Below are positions 1 through 10,361 of a DNA stretch of 64,000 nucleotides, in pieces. The translations under genes and the position numbers were made by a program. Origin of the DNA: Erinaceus europaeus (taxonomy: Eukaryota > Chordata > Mammalia > Eulipotyphla > Erinaceidae); the NCBI RefSeq assembly GCF_950295315.1, contig NC_080177.1, forward strand, positions 79,225,089 through 79,289,088, in the 5' to 3' direction. The first letter of the stretch is position 1; the number at the start of each line of letters is the position of its first letter. The notes under the pieces are model-generated. The model was not told the DNA's origin. It was given only the letters and a program-made list of their open reading frames with translations, and made no database searches.

Positions 1-458
1 GTCTGTACTTTGAAACAGCGAGTTTTAACCTTGTCCCCCCACCGGTTGGTGGGGTCTGGGCACAAGAGGAACATTTGGCATTCCCTGGAGACACTTCTGT
101 TTGTCGCAGATGGAAGTGGGGGGATTTGCCACAGCCCCAGGGTGCCACCGGAGTCAGGAGCAAAGGCCAGGACATCAGCTACCGTCCTACAATGAGATTC
201 TCCACAATGGAGAATGATCTTGGCTTCAAACGCTTGGGTGATGAGATGGAAACCCTGGCTTATTAGGAAGTAGCTTTGGCCTGCGGCAGTGCTCTGTCTG
301 TCACCCAAGGCTAACATGTAGTTCAGTTCAGGCCAAAGTCAAGTAAGGAAGGCCTCCAGGCTCTCTGTACAAACCGCAGACTGAGGTAGGCCAGGGCTAC
401 CTCATTATTTTCACAATTAGGGTTCAGTGGTTTTACTGCTGAACAACTTACAGACCTG

Positions 459-460
<2 letters not shown>
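1..460. other. Non-repetitive sequence, no gene seen
   Basis: I see no SINE, splice-bounded open frame or other recognisable element. The short open frames lack coding character. Confidence 0.5.

Positions 461-502
<42 letters not shown>
461..502. repeat. (AC)n microsatellite
   Basis: Twenty-one uninterrupted AC units. Confidence 0.97.
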
Positions 503-506
<4 letters not shown>

Positions 507-529
507 AATACACTTGTAAATAAGCCTAA

Positions 530-817
530 TTTTTTTTTATGTCTGCAGTGTTATTGTTGGGGCTCGGTGCCTATGCTACGAATCCACTACTCCTGGAGGC
601 TATCTTTCTTCCATTGTTGTTGCTGCTGTTACAGTTGTTGTTGGTGGGTAGGACAGGGAGAAACTGAGAAAGGAGGGGAAGACAGAGAGAAGGAAAGAAG
701 TGCTTCACCACTCCTCAAGTATCCCCCCTGCAAGTGTGGGAGTGGGGGTTTGAACCTGAGTCCTTATCATATGGTGCTTAACCAGGTGTGCCACTGCCCA
801 ACACCTCCCCCCACCCA
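530..817 (-). mobile_element. SINE-A, minus strand
   Basis: It reads from a T-run through a diverged 3' module and a purine-rich body to a degraded B box (GGTTTGAACCTGAGTCC) and an inverted A box near the right edge. It is clearly diverged from the younger copies. Confidence 0.85.
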
Positions 818-870
818 TAAAGCAGTTTTTAACATGAATGAGGATATGGGACTTCTTTGTCAAATATTTT

Positions 871-1199
871 ATTTACTTATTTACTTATATTTGCCTCCAG
901 GGTTATGGCTGGGGCTCAGTGCCTACACTACAAATCCACTGCTCCTGGAGGCCATTTTCCCCCCCTTTTTGTTGCCCTTGTTGTTGTTACTGTTATTACT
1001 GCTTCTGTTGGACAGAACAGACAGAAATTGAGACAGAAAGGGAAGACAGAGGGGGAGAGAAAGACAGACACCTGCAGACCTGCTTCACCGCCTGTGAAGT
1101 GACCCCCCTGCAGGTGGGGAGCCGGGGGCTCGAACCGGGATCCTTATGCTGTTCTTTGTTCTTCGGCACTTAACCCGCTGTGCTACCACCAAGCCCCCT
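871..1199 (-). mobile_element. SINE-A, minus strand, nested in a SINE-D
   Basis: A full-length copy with the 3' module and an intact inverted B box (GGGGGCTCGAACC). The flanks GTCAAATATTTT (859-870) and GTCAAGTATTTT (1200-1211) are its TSD. A longer TSD outside it belongs to the neighbouring SINE-D, so this copy inserted into the tail of that element. Confidence 0.92.
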
Positions 1200-1211
1200 G
1201 TCAAGTATTTT

Positions 1212-1430
1212 TATTATTTAGGTTTATGGGGCTGGGGGTGGGAGAGAGAAGAGAGGAGTAGAGAGGTAGAAGGGTAGAGAGAGAAGGAGAGAGACAGAGA
1301 GACAGACTGACTGAGAGATCAGAGCTCTGCTCAACGCTGCCATATGGTGGTGCTGGGAATCAAATCTGGGTCCTGGGAGCCGCAGGCGGGGAAGTCTTCT
1401 GCACAGTCATTATGCAGTCTCCCCAGCCCA
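1212..1430 (-). mobile_element. SINE-D, minus strand
   Basis: It contains inverted SINE-D motifs (CAGAGCTCTGCTC and CATTATGCAGTCTCC). The outer TSD AGGATATGGGACTTCT (841-856) and AGGATATGGGACTCCT (1431-1446) matches at 15 of 16 bases and encloses the nested SINE-A, which fixes the order of insertion. Confidence 0.85.
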
Positions 1431-1446
1431 AGGATATGGGACTCCT

Positions 1447-1866
1447 AGGAAGCAGTGACAGGTGAGCACAGGTATGTCTAAACTGTAGGCTCTATTTCAC
1501 TAACAGATTTAGAAAGGGCTGAGTTAAGGATTAACTTCTGAATATCTACAATGAAGAAATGGGTGAGTAATTCTCCTCAGATTCTAAATGAGAAAGAAGT
1601 TTCAGAATCACAGATAACATAATAAGCCACCCTGGTTTCCCTGTGACTGAGTGCTCCTCTAAAATGTGGGACACTTTTAGAAAAAATACTTGTAGTACTT
1701 TTAGAGATTGCACTGGGAAGCCAGGATGAGGTGACAGGGTAAATCTATCTCATGAACTCTGTGTTGCCAAAGTCCATTGGACACTTCCATGCAGCTAACA
1801 GGAAGGGAGTCAGAAATGCAAACCGAAATCAAGCCTGGACTGGAATTATAGAAATGCGGCTCAAAG
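1447..1866. other. Non-repetitive sequence, no gene seen
   Basis: AT-rich single-copy-like DNA. One 73-codon open frame on the minus strand has no splice signals or recognisable composition. Confidence 0.5.
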
Positions 1867-1880
1867 AGACATACAGATGG

Positions 1881-2932
1881 GGACTGGGTGGTGGCATGCC
1901 TGGCTGAGTGCACCTGTGACAATGCTCAAGGACCTGGGTTCAAGCCTATGGTCCCGACCTGCAGGGAGAAAGCTTTAGAAGTGGCAAAGTAACGCAATGA
2001 GTGCCACCCCAACATGCTTCACTTCAGACTGTGTCCAGAGACTTCAAATGTAGAATGACGACCCTTCAGCTTCATTACTCTGGTGAGACATTTCCTTTCA
2101 TGGTATTCTCTAATTCCATTCCAGGAGGTTCACCTCCTAACAAAGTCCCAAAACCTAGATATAGACCAGGTCCCATGAGATAGAGCCTATGTTCACACGT
2201 ATCCATAAACTAGGGCAAAATATATACCTGAAAGCAGAAGTACACAATAGTCTGCAGTGAGGACCCCCCAACACTTCATCTGCACTATTCCAGCCTTTAG
2301 GTCCATGATTGTTCAACAATTTGTTTGGCTTTGTACGTTAACTCTCTTTTCAGCCACAAGGTTCCAGATGCTAGCAGGATGCTGACCAGACTTCATTGGA
2401 CAGAAAACCCTACTAATGTGTCCTGGAGCTCCGCTTCCCCAGAGCCCTTCCCCACAAGGGAAAGAGAGAGGCAGGCTGGGAGTATGGATCGAACAGTCAA
2501 CATCCATGTTCTGCGGGGAAGCAATTACAGAAGCCAGACCTTCCACCCTCTGCAACCCACAATGACCCTGGGTCCATGCTCCCAGAGGGATAGAGAATGG
2601 GAAAGCTATCGGGAGGGGATGGGATATGGAGAGCGGGTGGTGGGAACTGTGTGGAGTTGTAACCCTCCTATCCTACGGTTTTGTTAATGTCTCCTTTCAT
2701 AAATAATTTAAAAAATAAAATAAAAAATAAAAGAAGTGGCAAAGTAGTGCTGCAGGTGCCTTTCTCTCTCTCTTCTCCCCATCTCCTCTCTCTTCTCCCC
2801 ATCTCCTCTCTCTCCTCTCTCTCTCTTCTCCCCATCTCCTCTCTCTCTCCATCCCTCCCTCCCACCATTCCGTTTTGATTTTTGGCTGTATCCAATAAAT
2901 AAAATAAAGGTAATTTAAAAATAATTTAAGTA
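1881..2932 (+). mobile_element. SINE-B split by a LINE-like insertion
   Basis: The SINE-B head and B box (GGGTTCAAGCC) lie left of 1992. Its TC-rich body and AATAAATAAAATAAAG tail resume at 2747. The outer TSD AGACATACAGATGG (1867-1880) and AGACATACTGATGG (2933-2946) encloses both halves. Confidence 0.92.
1992..2731 (+). mobile_element. 740-base LINE-like 3' unit, copy 1
   Basis: This retroposed unit ends in an A-rich tail and is flanked by a perfect 15-base TSD, AGAAGTGGCAAAGTA (1977-1991 and 2732-2746). Near its end it has a G-rich polypurine tract (GGGAGGGGATGGGATATGG), a typical feature of mammalian L1 3' UTRs. It therefore looks like a 5'-truncated L1 3' end. A second copy at 53.6 kb starts within a few bases of the same internal point. 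About 120 codons from 2325 stay open here and also in that copy. I cannot see reverse-transcriptase motifs. Confidence 0.75.
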
Positions 2933-2946
2933 AGACATACTGATGG

Positions 2947-3472
2947 CATTTAAAGGCTCAAAATTAAATGACATCAACTTGGGAGAGAAGAGAGCTAGTA
3001 TTTCCCTTTTTCATAAATAATAGAGTTGTCTGTCAACTGAGATTTAAAGTTGTTTTTTATTTTTTTTCTCAACTCTTTCTTATTTTCCAGAGTATCCCAG
3101 AAGATCCAGAGACACTGAGTTGAAAGCACATTTCAGATGCTCTGGGTGGCTTACAGGGGCTAGTCTGCCTAGAGCTTCAGCCCCGAGGACTCCATAATCA
3201 CTAATCCTCCTTTCCGCAAAGCCAACAAGAGCCCAAACAGAAGGAACAAGTTTATGGTCCCTTTTCCTCCCAAAATTTCCCTGCAAAGAAATCTTACTAT
3301 TGCTACAATCTAATCCTAATCTACTACAACTCTAACCCTAATCCTACTTTCTGTCTCTGCTTAATTATCTCCTATGGGCATGTCCCTCCCTCAAACTTGT
3401 ACAAAATACCCAACTTTCATGGTTGAGGAAAAGACACAGAAGGAAGTAAGTAGATAATAAAAAATCTCTCCA
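2947..3472. other. Non-repetitive sequence, no gene seen
   Basis: Single-copy-like DNA. A short run of CTAATCCTAA and CTAACCCTAA words near 3306-3350 is telomere-like but degenerate. A 68-codon minus-strand open frame shows no exon signals. Confidence 0.45.
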
Positions 3473-3750
3473 CGAGTTGGGTGGTAGCGCAGCAGGTTAA
3501 GCACACGTGGCGCAAAGTGCAAGGACCAGCGTAAGGATCTCGGTTCGAGCCCCCGGCTCCCCACCTGCAGGGGAGTCACTTCACAGGCAGTGAAGCAGGT
3601 CTGCAGGTGTCTGTCTTTCTTTTCCCCCTCTCTGTCTTCCCCTCCTCTCTCCATTTCCCTCTGTCCTATCCAACGACGACAACATCAACAACAACAACCA
3701 CAACAACGATAAAAACCAGGGCAACAAAAAGGAAATAAATAAATATTTTT
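3473..3750 (+). mobile_element. SINE-A, short 3' end
   Basis: A box and B box (GGTTCGAGCCC) are intact. The element ends in AAATAAATAAATATTTTT without the 3' module. AAAAATCTC flanks both sides as a probable TSD. Confidence 0.93.
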
Positions 3751-3759
3751 AAAAATCTC

Positions 3760-4870
3760 CCCAAGGGAAACTTCCCATTGAAAGGGGTCTATGAATCAGT
3801 GTGGTGATCTCTTAGGAAAGTCTCTTACCATTTCCTGGCTGCACTGGTATTCAGGAAAAGGAACAATTATCAGAGTGACTTAACAGATGGCCCATTTAAA
3901 CTATGGGATTAATATAATGTGTCTGGTGACCTAGTTCAAGTAAGTAAGTAGATGCCTCACCACTGGCCAACCTGGAATTGAAAATATCACATGTCTGCAG
4001 TAGACATTGTCAAGTCTAACTCTACCTGGCCAATTTGAACAGACAGAAACAGAGGAGAAATAAAACATCAGAAATAATCAAGAGGTCTTGGGGCTCAGAA
4101 AGAGTTAGGAGAATTATCTGATTTACATGTGGGGACAGTTGTTTGTAAAGACAAACATCCAGCACCAGAGACACTATGGACTTGGGATATTAGAAAAAAA
4201 AAAGGGGGGGGGAATCTCTTACCAAAAAGCTCTGCCTATAAGATAACACAAATGAAAAGGCAGAATTTCAGAAAGAAGCAGTTAAAGGGTGCCAATCACC
4301 CCAAGTAAACCCAAGTCTAGTGTCAGGTGGACCCTCCATCATGGGACCCTATCAGGTCACGTCAAAAAAGTCAGCCTGTCCCCACTCTAGGAGCACTTGT
4401 GAAAATCTTAGAAAGGTCTTAAGACACAGCTCGATCGGTGCTGTGTTGTCAAGAATTCATTAAATCCAATAAAAGGGAAGTTTTCGTCTATTTAAGAAAA
4501 CAGATTTGTGCTTAAAAATAAAGACAACAGCACTGGGAGAAGCAGGGTTCTGCCAGGACTAGCCAAGTAGATCGGTTACATCACGTAAGTCTTTTTACTT
4601 CCCGTTTATATTAGGGCACTAACTTTGTTTTCAATTGAAAATATCAGAAATATAGAGGTCCTGGTGTGGAGTACAGTTAGAAACACTGCTTCTGTGGTTG
4701 GCGAGGGCATTTTCAGGCACCTAGAAATCAAAGAACACACACATGGGTTTTCCTTTGATATATAAGCATGTTCTTGGATCACCACATATCTCTCTGCAAT
4801 CATAAATGTATAGTCACTGTTAACATTATCTTTCCATTTCTGTAAATCACATCAAATGTTAAGGATAAAT
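3760..4870. other. SINE-free stretch, no gene seen
   Basis: Over a kilobase without a recognised repeat apart from an A-run followed by a G-run near 4195-4211. No open frame has plausible splice borders. Confidence 0.45.
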
Positions 4871-4876
4871 AAAATG

Positions 4877-5189
4877 CTGGGGCCACACAGTAGCGCAGGT
4901 GGCACGAAGCACAAGGACCGGCGTAAGGATCCCGGTTCGAGCCCCCGGCTCCCCACCTGCAGGGGAGTCCCTTCACAGACGGTGAAACAGGTCTGCAGGT
5001 GTCTATCTTTCTCTCCCCCTCTCTGCCTTCCCTCCTCTCTCCATTCCTCTCTGTCCTATCCAGCAATAACAACAGTAATAATAACAATAGTGATAAAAAA
5101 TAAAAGGGCAACAAAAAGGAGAAAAAATGGCCTACAGGAGCAGTGAATTGGTAGTGCAGGCACCTAGCCCCAGCAACAACCCTGGAGGC

Positions 5190-5247
<58 letters not shown>

Positions 5248-5250
5248 GAA
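4877..5250 (+). mobile_element. SINE-A with damaged A box
   Basis: The head reads AGTAGCGCAGGTGGCACGAAGC. The segment CGGGTTAAGCGCA, normally between the A box and GTGGC, is missing, so internal transcription is probably impaired. The B box is intact, and the 3' module leads into a GAAA tail. Confidence 0.92.
5191..5247. repeat. (GAAA)n SINE tail
   Basis: About fourteen GAAA units expanded from the SINE A-tail. Confidence 0.95.
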
Positions 5251-5443
5251 GAAGTGCTGAGAGCAGACTTCACTAGATTATTGGGTTTACATTAGCTTAA
5301 GCACAGTAAAATTATAGACACGTTAAATGGATATAAGGAGTGAACACTTGCCTGAAATAAGAAAATCTACAATTCAATTTGTTTAGATTTCCAAAAAGCA
5401 TTTAGTTGCTTCATCTTCATTCCAGTTAAATCACCACACAATG

Positions 5444-5600
5444 GTGGTCTGGCAGGTGGCGCAGTGGATAAAGCATCAGACTCTCCAGCATGAGGTCCTG
5501 AGTTCAATCCCCGGCAGCACATGTACCAGAGTGATGTCTGGTTCTTTCTCGCTCCTCCTATGTTTCTCATTAATAAATGAATAAAATATTTTTTAAAAAA
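5444..5600 (+). mobile_element. SINE-C
   Basis: A complete short SINE with B box GAGTTCAATCCCC and a tail containing ATTAATAAATGAATAAAA. A perfect 16-base TSD, AAATCACCACACAATG, lies at 5428-5443 and 5601-5616. Confidence 0.95.
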
Positions 5601-5616
5601 AAATCACCACACAATG

Positions 5617-6033
5617 TTTCAAAAACCTATTATGTAACAACAAGGCATTGTTCATGGCTCTATAGTTTAATGACCTGAAAATACATTGATTCTTAGTTGG
5701 TACCACCTTGAAAAAAATTGTGTTCTGAGCTGTCATTACAGTTTTACAAGAATAAGCTGAGCTTATGAGGAAGACAGACATTCTGGCAAGGAAAGATGAG
5801 ACAGACATTGGGTGAGAACGGGAAGCAGAGGCTCCAGGGAGGGTTCATCAGGGGCAGCTCATCCTGCTCAGCCTCCAACTCAGAGAGCCACCCTACTGCC
5901 CTGCAGCTCTCAGGGAGAAGGGCCTTCCACAGGGAAAAGCTCTGAAAAATTAATTATTTGAATATTTGCTCTGGAAAACTAATTATTTGAATAGTTCAGT
6001 TCACTAAAAAAAAAAAAAAAAAAAAATCAACCC
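5617..6033. other. Mostly non-repetitive, ends in an A-run
   Basis: No gene seen. It holds a 29-base tandem pair and an A-run at 6006-6026 directly before a SINE fragment. Confidence 0.5.
5941..5998. repeat. 29-base tandem duplication
   Basis: Two units, each with the core CTAATTATTTGAATA or a one-base variant, lie head to tail with a few mismatches. Confidence 0.8.
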
Positions 6034-6140
6034 AAGGGGCCAAGGTGGTGGCACGCAGAGCTGAACACACACATTACCATGTGCAAGGACCAGAGTTCAA
6101 GCCCCTGGTCCCACCTGCAGAAGAGACATATGTCTTTCAT
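6034..6140 (+). mobile_element. SINE-B fragment
   Basis: The head and B box (GAGTTCAAGCCCC) are present. The element breaks off soon after CACCTGCAG, so the pyrimidine body is lost. Confidence 0.8.
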
Positions 6141-6975
6141 GCACTCGTTTTTTTCAAAAACATTCTGTAAGTTTTGGGTGCATATAGAATTCCAGCATCT
6201 TTGGATCCACACCACCACCATCTAGCACTAAAGAGCTATCAGGGGAGTTCTTTGCATAAATGGAGAAGATGCACAAAGCTGTAAGCGCCTCTGTAATTGT
6301 GACGACTCTGCTTCTGGCTGGTTTTGGAAATTGTGCTGTAGAGAGAGCACACAATCAACTGAGAACAGGTGTGGCATGTGCAAGGAAAAAGAAAAAAAAT
6401 GAAAAGAAAGGCATGTTTAACCCTGGGGAGGAAAGAAATGCATTACTGTTACCTCCCCGGAGAGAGGTCTAAAAACCAGACCAGACGAGAGGTCCATCCT
6501 TTCAGGGAATTCCAAAGAACCATCATCCATTCTTTCAATGCACTTTCCACGTTTTATGGTGAGTCCTTTGGGGATAAACATGGTGTCTTATTAACTATTA
6601 TTATAACCTCAGAAACCAGCGTGGTCAGTCCCCCAGCACCTGGTCTCCTATGAGAAAAATCAGTTTTAAAAAAAGAAGCTATTTTTACAAAGGTAGAAAG
6701 GGGAGGAGGAGGAGGTGGTGGAGGAGGAGGAGGAGATGATCACTCCTTGGGAAAGAGGCAGATGGTAAAGCAGAGAGTGGAGGTTAATGTAATACATCCC
6801 CCAAACAAAACAAGACCAAAAAAAAAAAAGATCTAGGAAAAATGGGGGACTATGCACTTGAAAATCAGAAAGCTGCAGACGTCTGGGGCTCTAGGAGCAG
6901 AAGCTGCAAGATGAAACTGCAGGCATAAACTTACTGCAGCAGTGGACCCTTTTCCCTAGGCAAGGATTCCTTTCC
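6141..6975. other. Non-repetitive with a GGA tract, no gene seen
   Basis: Single-copy-like DNA. Two short overlapping plus-strand open frames (6260-6653) have no convincing exon borders. Confidence 0.45.
6701..6736. repeat. (GGA)n purine tract
   Basis: An imperfect GGA/GGT trinucleotide repeat. Confidence 0.9.
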
Positions 6976-7054
6976 ATGGCTGGTGGTGCATATGTTATAA
7001 TGCGCAAGGACCTGGGTTCAAGCCCCTGGTCCCCACCTGCAAAGGGCCTGCCTG

Positions 7055-7055
7055 C

Positions 7056-7110
<55 letters not shown>

Positions 7111-7161
7111 TCCTTCTTTCTTTCCCTTTCTTTCCCTTTCTTTCTTTCTTTCTCTCTTTCT
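7055..7161. repeat. (CTTT)n tract
   Basis: A TTTC/CTTT repeat with a few CCTT and CCCTTT interruptions, derived from the tail of the nested SINE. Confidence 0.95.
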
Positions 7162-7348
7162 TAATCTTTATTTACTGGATAAATACAGCCAGAAATCAGG
7201 AGGAAAGGGGGAGATAGAGAGGGAGCGAGACAGAGAGACACCTGCAGCACTGCTTCATCATTCGTGAAGCTTTCCCCTTGTAGGTGGGGGCTGGGGGGCT
7301 TGAACCCAGGTCCTTGGGCACTGTAACATGTGCGCCACTGCCAGCCCC
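7055..7348 (-). mobile_element. SINE-B, minus strand, nested
   Basis: An inverted SINE-B inserted in the preceding copy. Its T-side tail has expanded into a CTTT microsatellite. The inverted B box GGCTTGAACCCAGG is intact. Confidence 0.9.
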
Positions 7349-7596
7349 ATGGGAAAGATTTTCAAGTGGTGAAGCAGGGCTGCAGGTGTCTCTCTGTCTC
7401 TCTGTCTCTCTATCACCCCCTCCCTTCTTGATTTCTGGCTATCTCTATCCATTATCAAAAAAAAATTAAGGTAATAAAATTTTTTTTAAAAAAAAGGAAA
7501 AACAGTCACTGGGAGTAGTGGATTCATAGTGCTGGCACCAAGCCTCAGCCATAACCCTGGTGGCAATAAAAACATAAAAAAATAATAAATACAGTG

Positions 7597-7644
7597 TCTA
7601 TAAAAGTTTGGTTTAGGGGGTCTATAAAAGTTTGGTTTAGGGGG
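7597..7644. repeat. Perfect 24-base tandem duplication
   Basis: Two identical units starting TCTATAAAAGTTTGG abut the 5' end of a SINE-A. The second unit contains that SINE's TSD. Confidence 0.92.
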
Positions 7645-7995
7645 TCGGGCGGTAGCGCAGCGGGTTAAGCGCACATGGCACAAAGTGCAAGGACCAGCTT
7701 AAGGGAATCCCCAGTTCGAGCCCCCGGCTCCCCACCTGCAGGGGAGTCGCTTCACAGGTGGTGAAGCAGGTCTGCAGGTGTCTGTCTTTCTCTCCCCCTC
7801 TCTGTCTTCCCCATCTCACTCTATTTCTCTCTGTCCTATCCAACAACAAATGACATCAACAATAACAATAATAGCCACAACAAGGCTACAACAACAAAGG
7901 CAACAAAAGGGGGAAAAATGGCCTCCAGGAGAAGTGGATTCATGGTGCAGGCACTGAGCCCCAGCAATAACCCTGGAGGCAAAAAAAAAAAAAAA
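7641..7995 (+). mobile_element. SINE-A with 3' module
   Basis: A full-length copy with B box AGTTCGAGCCC and a 3' module bounded by GCCTCCAGG and CCTGGAGGC. TSD AAAAGTTTGGTTTAG (7626-7640) and AAAAGTTTGGCTTAA (7996-8010). Confidence 0.94.
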
Positions 7996-8010
7996 AAAAG
8001 TTTGGCTTAA

Positions 8011-8380
8011 ACTTCTCTCTTTTGAAGAAGTCATCCAGTAGGAGTTGAAATATCTCTTGCCAGGGTAAGTCAACTGTTTCCACTGCTACTGTATCTTTTT
8101 TTAGTAAAGGTATCATTTCCTGTCTCACAGCCTTCAGAAAATGTGACTTCGATATATACTGGAAAGGAAACAGCAGCACCGCCACGAGCTCAGAAATACA
8201 GCTCCAATCAGGCAGCCCTACAATGCGTAGACAATAATCAGCCCATCTCTTCTCCTGGGGGTACAGGCTGCTGAAAGCTGGCAATTCATGTTCTGAGACT
8301 GTTCCAAAAGGCTTATCAGTTGAAACTATGGGCCATTTGGTTCTAAGGAGCATCAAATCACCCCCCCAGCCCCCCCGCAC
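8011..8380 (-). CDS. Coding-like open frame, possible exon or gene relic
   Basis: About 115 codons stay open on the minus strand in non-SINE DNA. Residue use is balanced, with several Trp and Cys and a hydrophobic stretch followed by a charged, helix-like end (…LLLDDFFKREK). A weak acceptor (CTCCTTAG before AACC, at about 8343) could open the exon. No good donor is visible on the other side, where a SINE-A inserted at 8010. I do not recognise the protein. It may be a real exon, a decayed pseudogene or chance. Confidence 0.25.
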
Positions 8381-8400
8381 GCACCGTGTTTGGAGAGTTC

Positions 8401-8729
8401 CCTGTCAGAGTAGCCGGGTCTCCTATGAAGCACAAGCGAGCATTTCTGACCAGGCTCTGGTGCCTATGCAGAGCTGTTTTAGGCCTGCTTCCAGAGGGGA
8501 CACGACACAGGCAGGCTGAAGGAGGTGCTGGCTGAGACAGGACCTGCAGCAGAAGCAGAAGCCTAGCGCTGTCCTCAGGAGAGGTTAGGGCAGAAAAGAG
8601 ACAACTCCACCTTCTACTGACTCCGGGAAAGAGAAGAGGGTGCCCCTCTGCATCAGCCTTGCAAGTTGTACTTTCGACAGTGCAGACCACACATCTCGCA
8701 GAGAAGATTCCTTCATGGCTACGTGTATA
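8401..8729. other. Non-repetitive sequence, no gene seen
   Basis: Somewhat GC-richer than the surroundings. No element recognised. Confidence 0.45.
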
Positions 8730-8740
8730 AATTGAACAGC

Positions 8741-9203
8741 TGGGGGCCGGGCGGTAGCGCGGTGGGTTAAGCGCACCTGGCGTGAAGTGCAAGGACCAGC
8801 GCAAGGATGCCGGTTTGAGCCCCGCCCTGGCTCCTCACCTGGTGTGTGTGGGGGGGTACCTTCACAGGCGGTGAAGCAGGTCTGCAGGTGTCTGTCTTTC
8901 TCTTCCCCTCTCTGTCTCCCCTCCTCTCTCCATTTCTCTCTGTCCTATCTAACAATGACGATGACATCAATAAAAACAGTAATAACCACAACAACAATAA
9001 AAAACAACAAGGGCAACAGAATGGGAAAAATGGCATCTAGGAGCAGTGGATTCGTACAGAACCCTAGCAATAGCCCTGGAGGGGAAAGGGGAGGGGAAGG
9101 GAGGGGAGGGGAGGGGAGGGGAGGGAGAAAGAGAAGGAAAGCAATGAAAGAGAGAAGGAAAGAAAGGAAGGAAGAACGGGAGAGAGGAAGGAAGGAAGGA
9201 AGG
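8741..9203 (+). mobile_element. SINE-A with expanded purine tail
   Basis: The B box is slightly changed (GGTTTGAGCCC). After a truncated 3' module the tail has grown into GGGGA and GGAA repeats (about 9076-9203). TSD AATTGAACAGC (8730-8740) and AACTGAACAGC (9204-9214). Confidence 0.93.
9076..9203. repeat. GGGGA / GGAA purine tract
   Basis: A polypurine run with GGGGA units first and GAAGGAAGG units later. Confidence 0.92.
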
Positions 9204-9214
9204 AACTGAACAGC

Positions 9215-9580
9215 CAGGGTGCAAAAGAATTAAATCCCAGAGCAACGATAGTATTCTACTGAGGTTACCAGGCTGTCACTCAAACAAAAAGTTCATTCAC
9301 TGTTAAGAAGTAAGGATGAGATTCTCCAGGGCATTAAATACGAAAGTCAGTTTTCCATGTGTCCAAAGGCTTCCCCGTCACTGCCCAGGGAAGTGCACTG
9401 TCACATATACAGGACACTGAGTATCGAGAAACACTGACAGCTCTACTAACATCACTGCGATGCTCTTCTTAATGTGCTCGCTCAACCAGGCACAGAGCAT
9501 TTTTTTTCTCTCTCTCGCTGCCACCAGGGTTATCACACAACGCTCTTTTTAAAAAGGTGGGTGCAGGTCAAGAAGCAAAC
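9215..9580. other. Non-repetitive sequence, no gene seen
   Basis: Single-copy-like DNA with a T/CT-rich patch near 9500-9518. Confidence 0.45.
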
Positions 9581-9585
9581 TCCAG

Positions 9586-9838
9586 GGGCCAGGCTAGGGC
9601 ATACTGGGTAGAGCACAGGTCCTCACCAACAGGAAGCTTCGTGAGCGTTGGGTAGTGTTGCAGACATCTCTCTTTCTCTCCCTCATGCTCTCAGAATAAA
9701 GGAAGGAAAAAGTAAGGGGAGGAAAAAAAAAAAGAACACTGGCCATGGTAGAGTCAACATGCAGGCAGTGAGCCCCAACAATAACCCTGGAGGCAAAAGG
9801 AAACAAAGATATACCCTAAAAACAAGACTATAAAAAAA
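9586..9838 (+). mobile_element. Diverged SINE with 3' module
   Basis: It has a SINE-like head, a TCTCTCTTTCTCTCC body and a 3' module ending AACAATAACCCTGGAGGC. The B box is lost, so the family is uncertain. Confidence 0.7.
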
Positions 9839-9944
9839 AAGTTTTCAGACGGCAAGAATGAATGAAGCAGAAAACTTACAATCAGCTACTAAAGCAGAGG
9901 ATATGAATAATGCGTTTACTACATAGGACATTATATATATGGTG

Positions 9945-10043
9945 AGGACAGAGACCAGAACACTGCTCAGCTCTGGTTTATGGTGAGGTGGGGGACTGAA
10001 CCCGGATCCTTTTGAATAACCATGAAGCTATCTTCCCAGCCTT
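9945..10043 (-). mobile_element. SINE-D, minus strand
   Basis: Inverted motifs CACTGCTCAGCTCTGG and a degraded B box (GGACTGAACCCGG) are present. Confidence 0.8.
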
Positions 10044-10216
10044 ATTTAGGTCATTTTATAGTTTAATAGGATACACTTTGATATCCAGTACCACAGCATT
10101 TGGGAAGATAGGCCAAGTTCAGACCACGTGGCTTTACAAAAAAAAAAAAGGAAAAATAATATGACCCTTGCCCCGTAGAGGAGAAAAACAGGAATAAAGT
10201 GAAAATAAATATAATC

Positions 10217-10361
10217 GGAGCAGCGGTAGATGGCATAATGGTTATGCAAGCAGACTCTCAAGCCTGAGGCTCTGTCAAGTCCCAAGTTCAATCCCCTGCG
10301 CCACCATAAGCCAGAGCTGAGCAGTGCTCTGGTAAAAAAAAATAATAAAAAAATAAAAAAT
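10217..10361 (+). mobile_element. SINE-D
   Basis: A complete copy with CATAATGGTTATGC, B box AAGTTCAATCCCC and CAGTGCTCTGG. Perfect 15-base TSD AAAATAAATATAATC (10202-10216 and 10362-10376). Confidence 0.95.

Larger units (their letters stand above)
6978..7592 (+). mobile_element. SINE-B split by an inverted SINE-B
   Basis: The left part carries the head and B box (GGGTTCAAGCCCC). The right part resumes at 7349 with GGGAAAG, CAAGTGGTGAAGCAGGG and the TC body, then a diverged 3' module ending ACCCTGGTGGCAATAAAA. Confidence 0.88.

Noticed and set aside
3306..3350. Telomere-like CTAACCCTAA words
   Set aside because: Only a few degenerate units; too short for an interstitial telomere.
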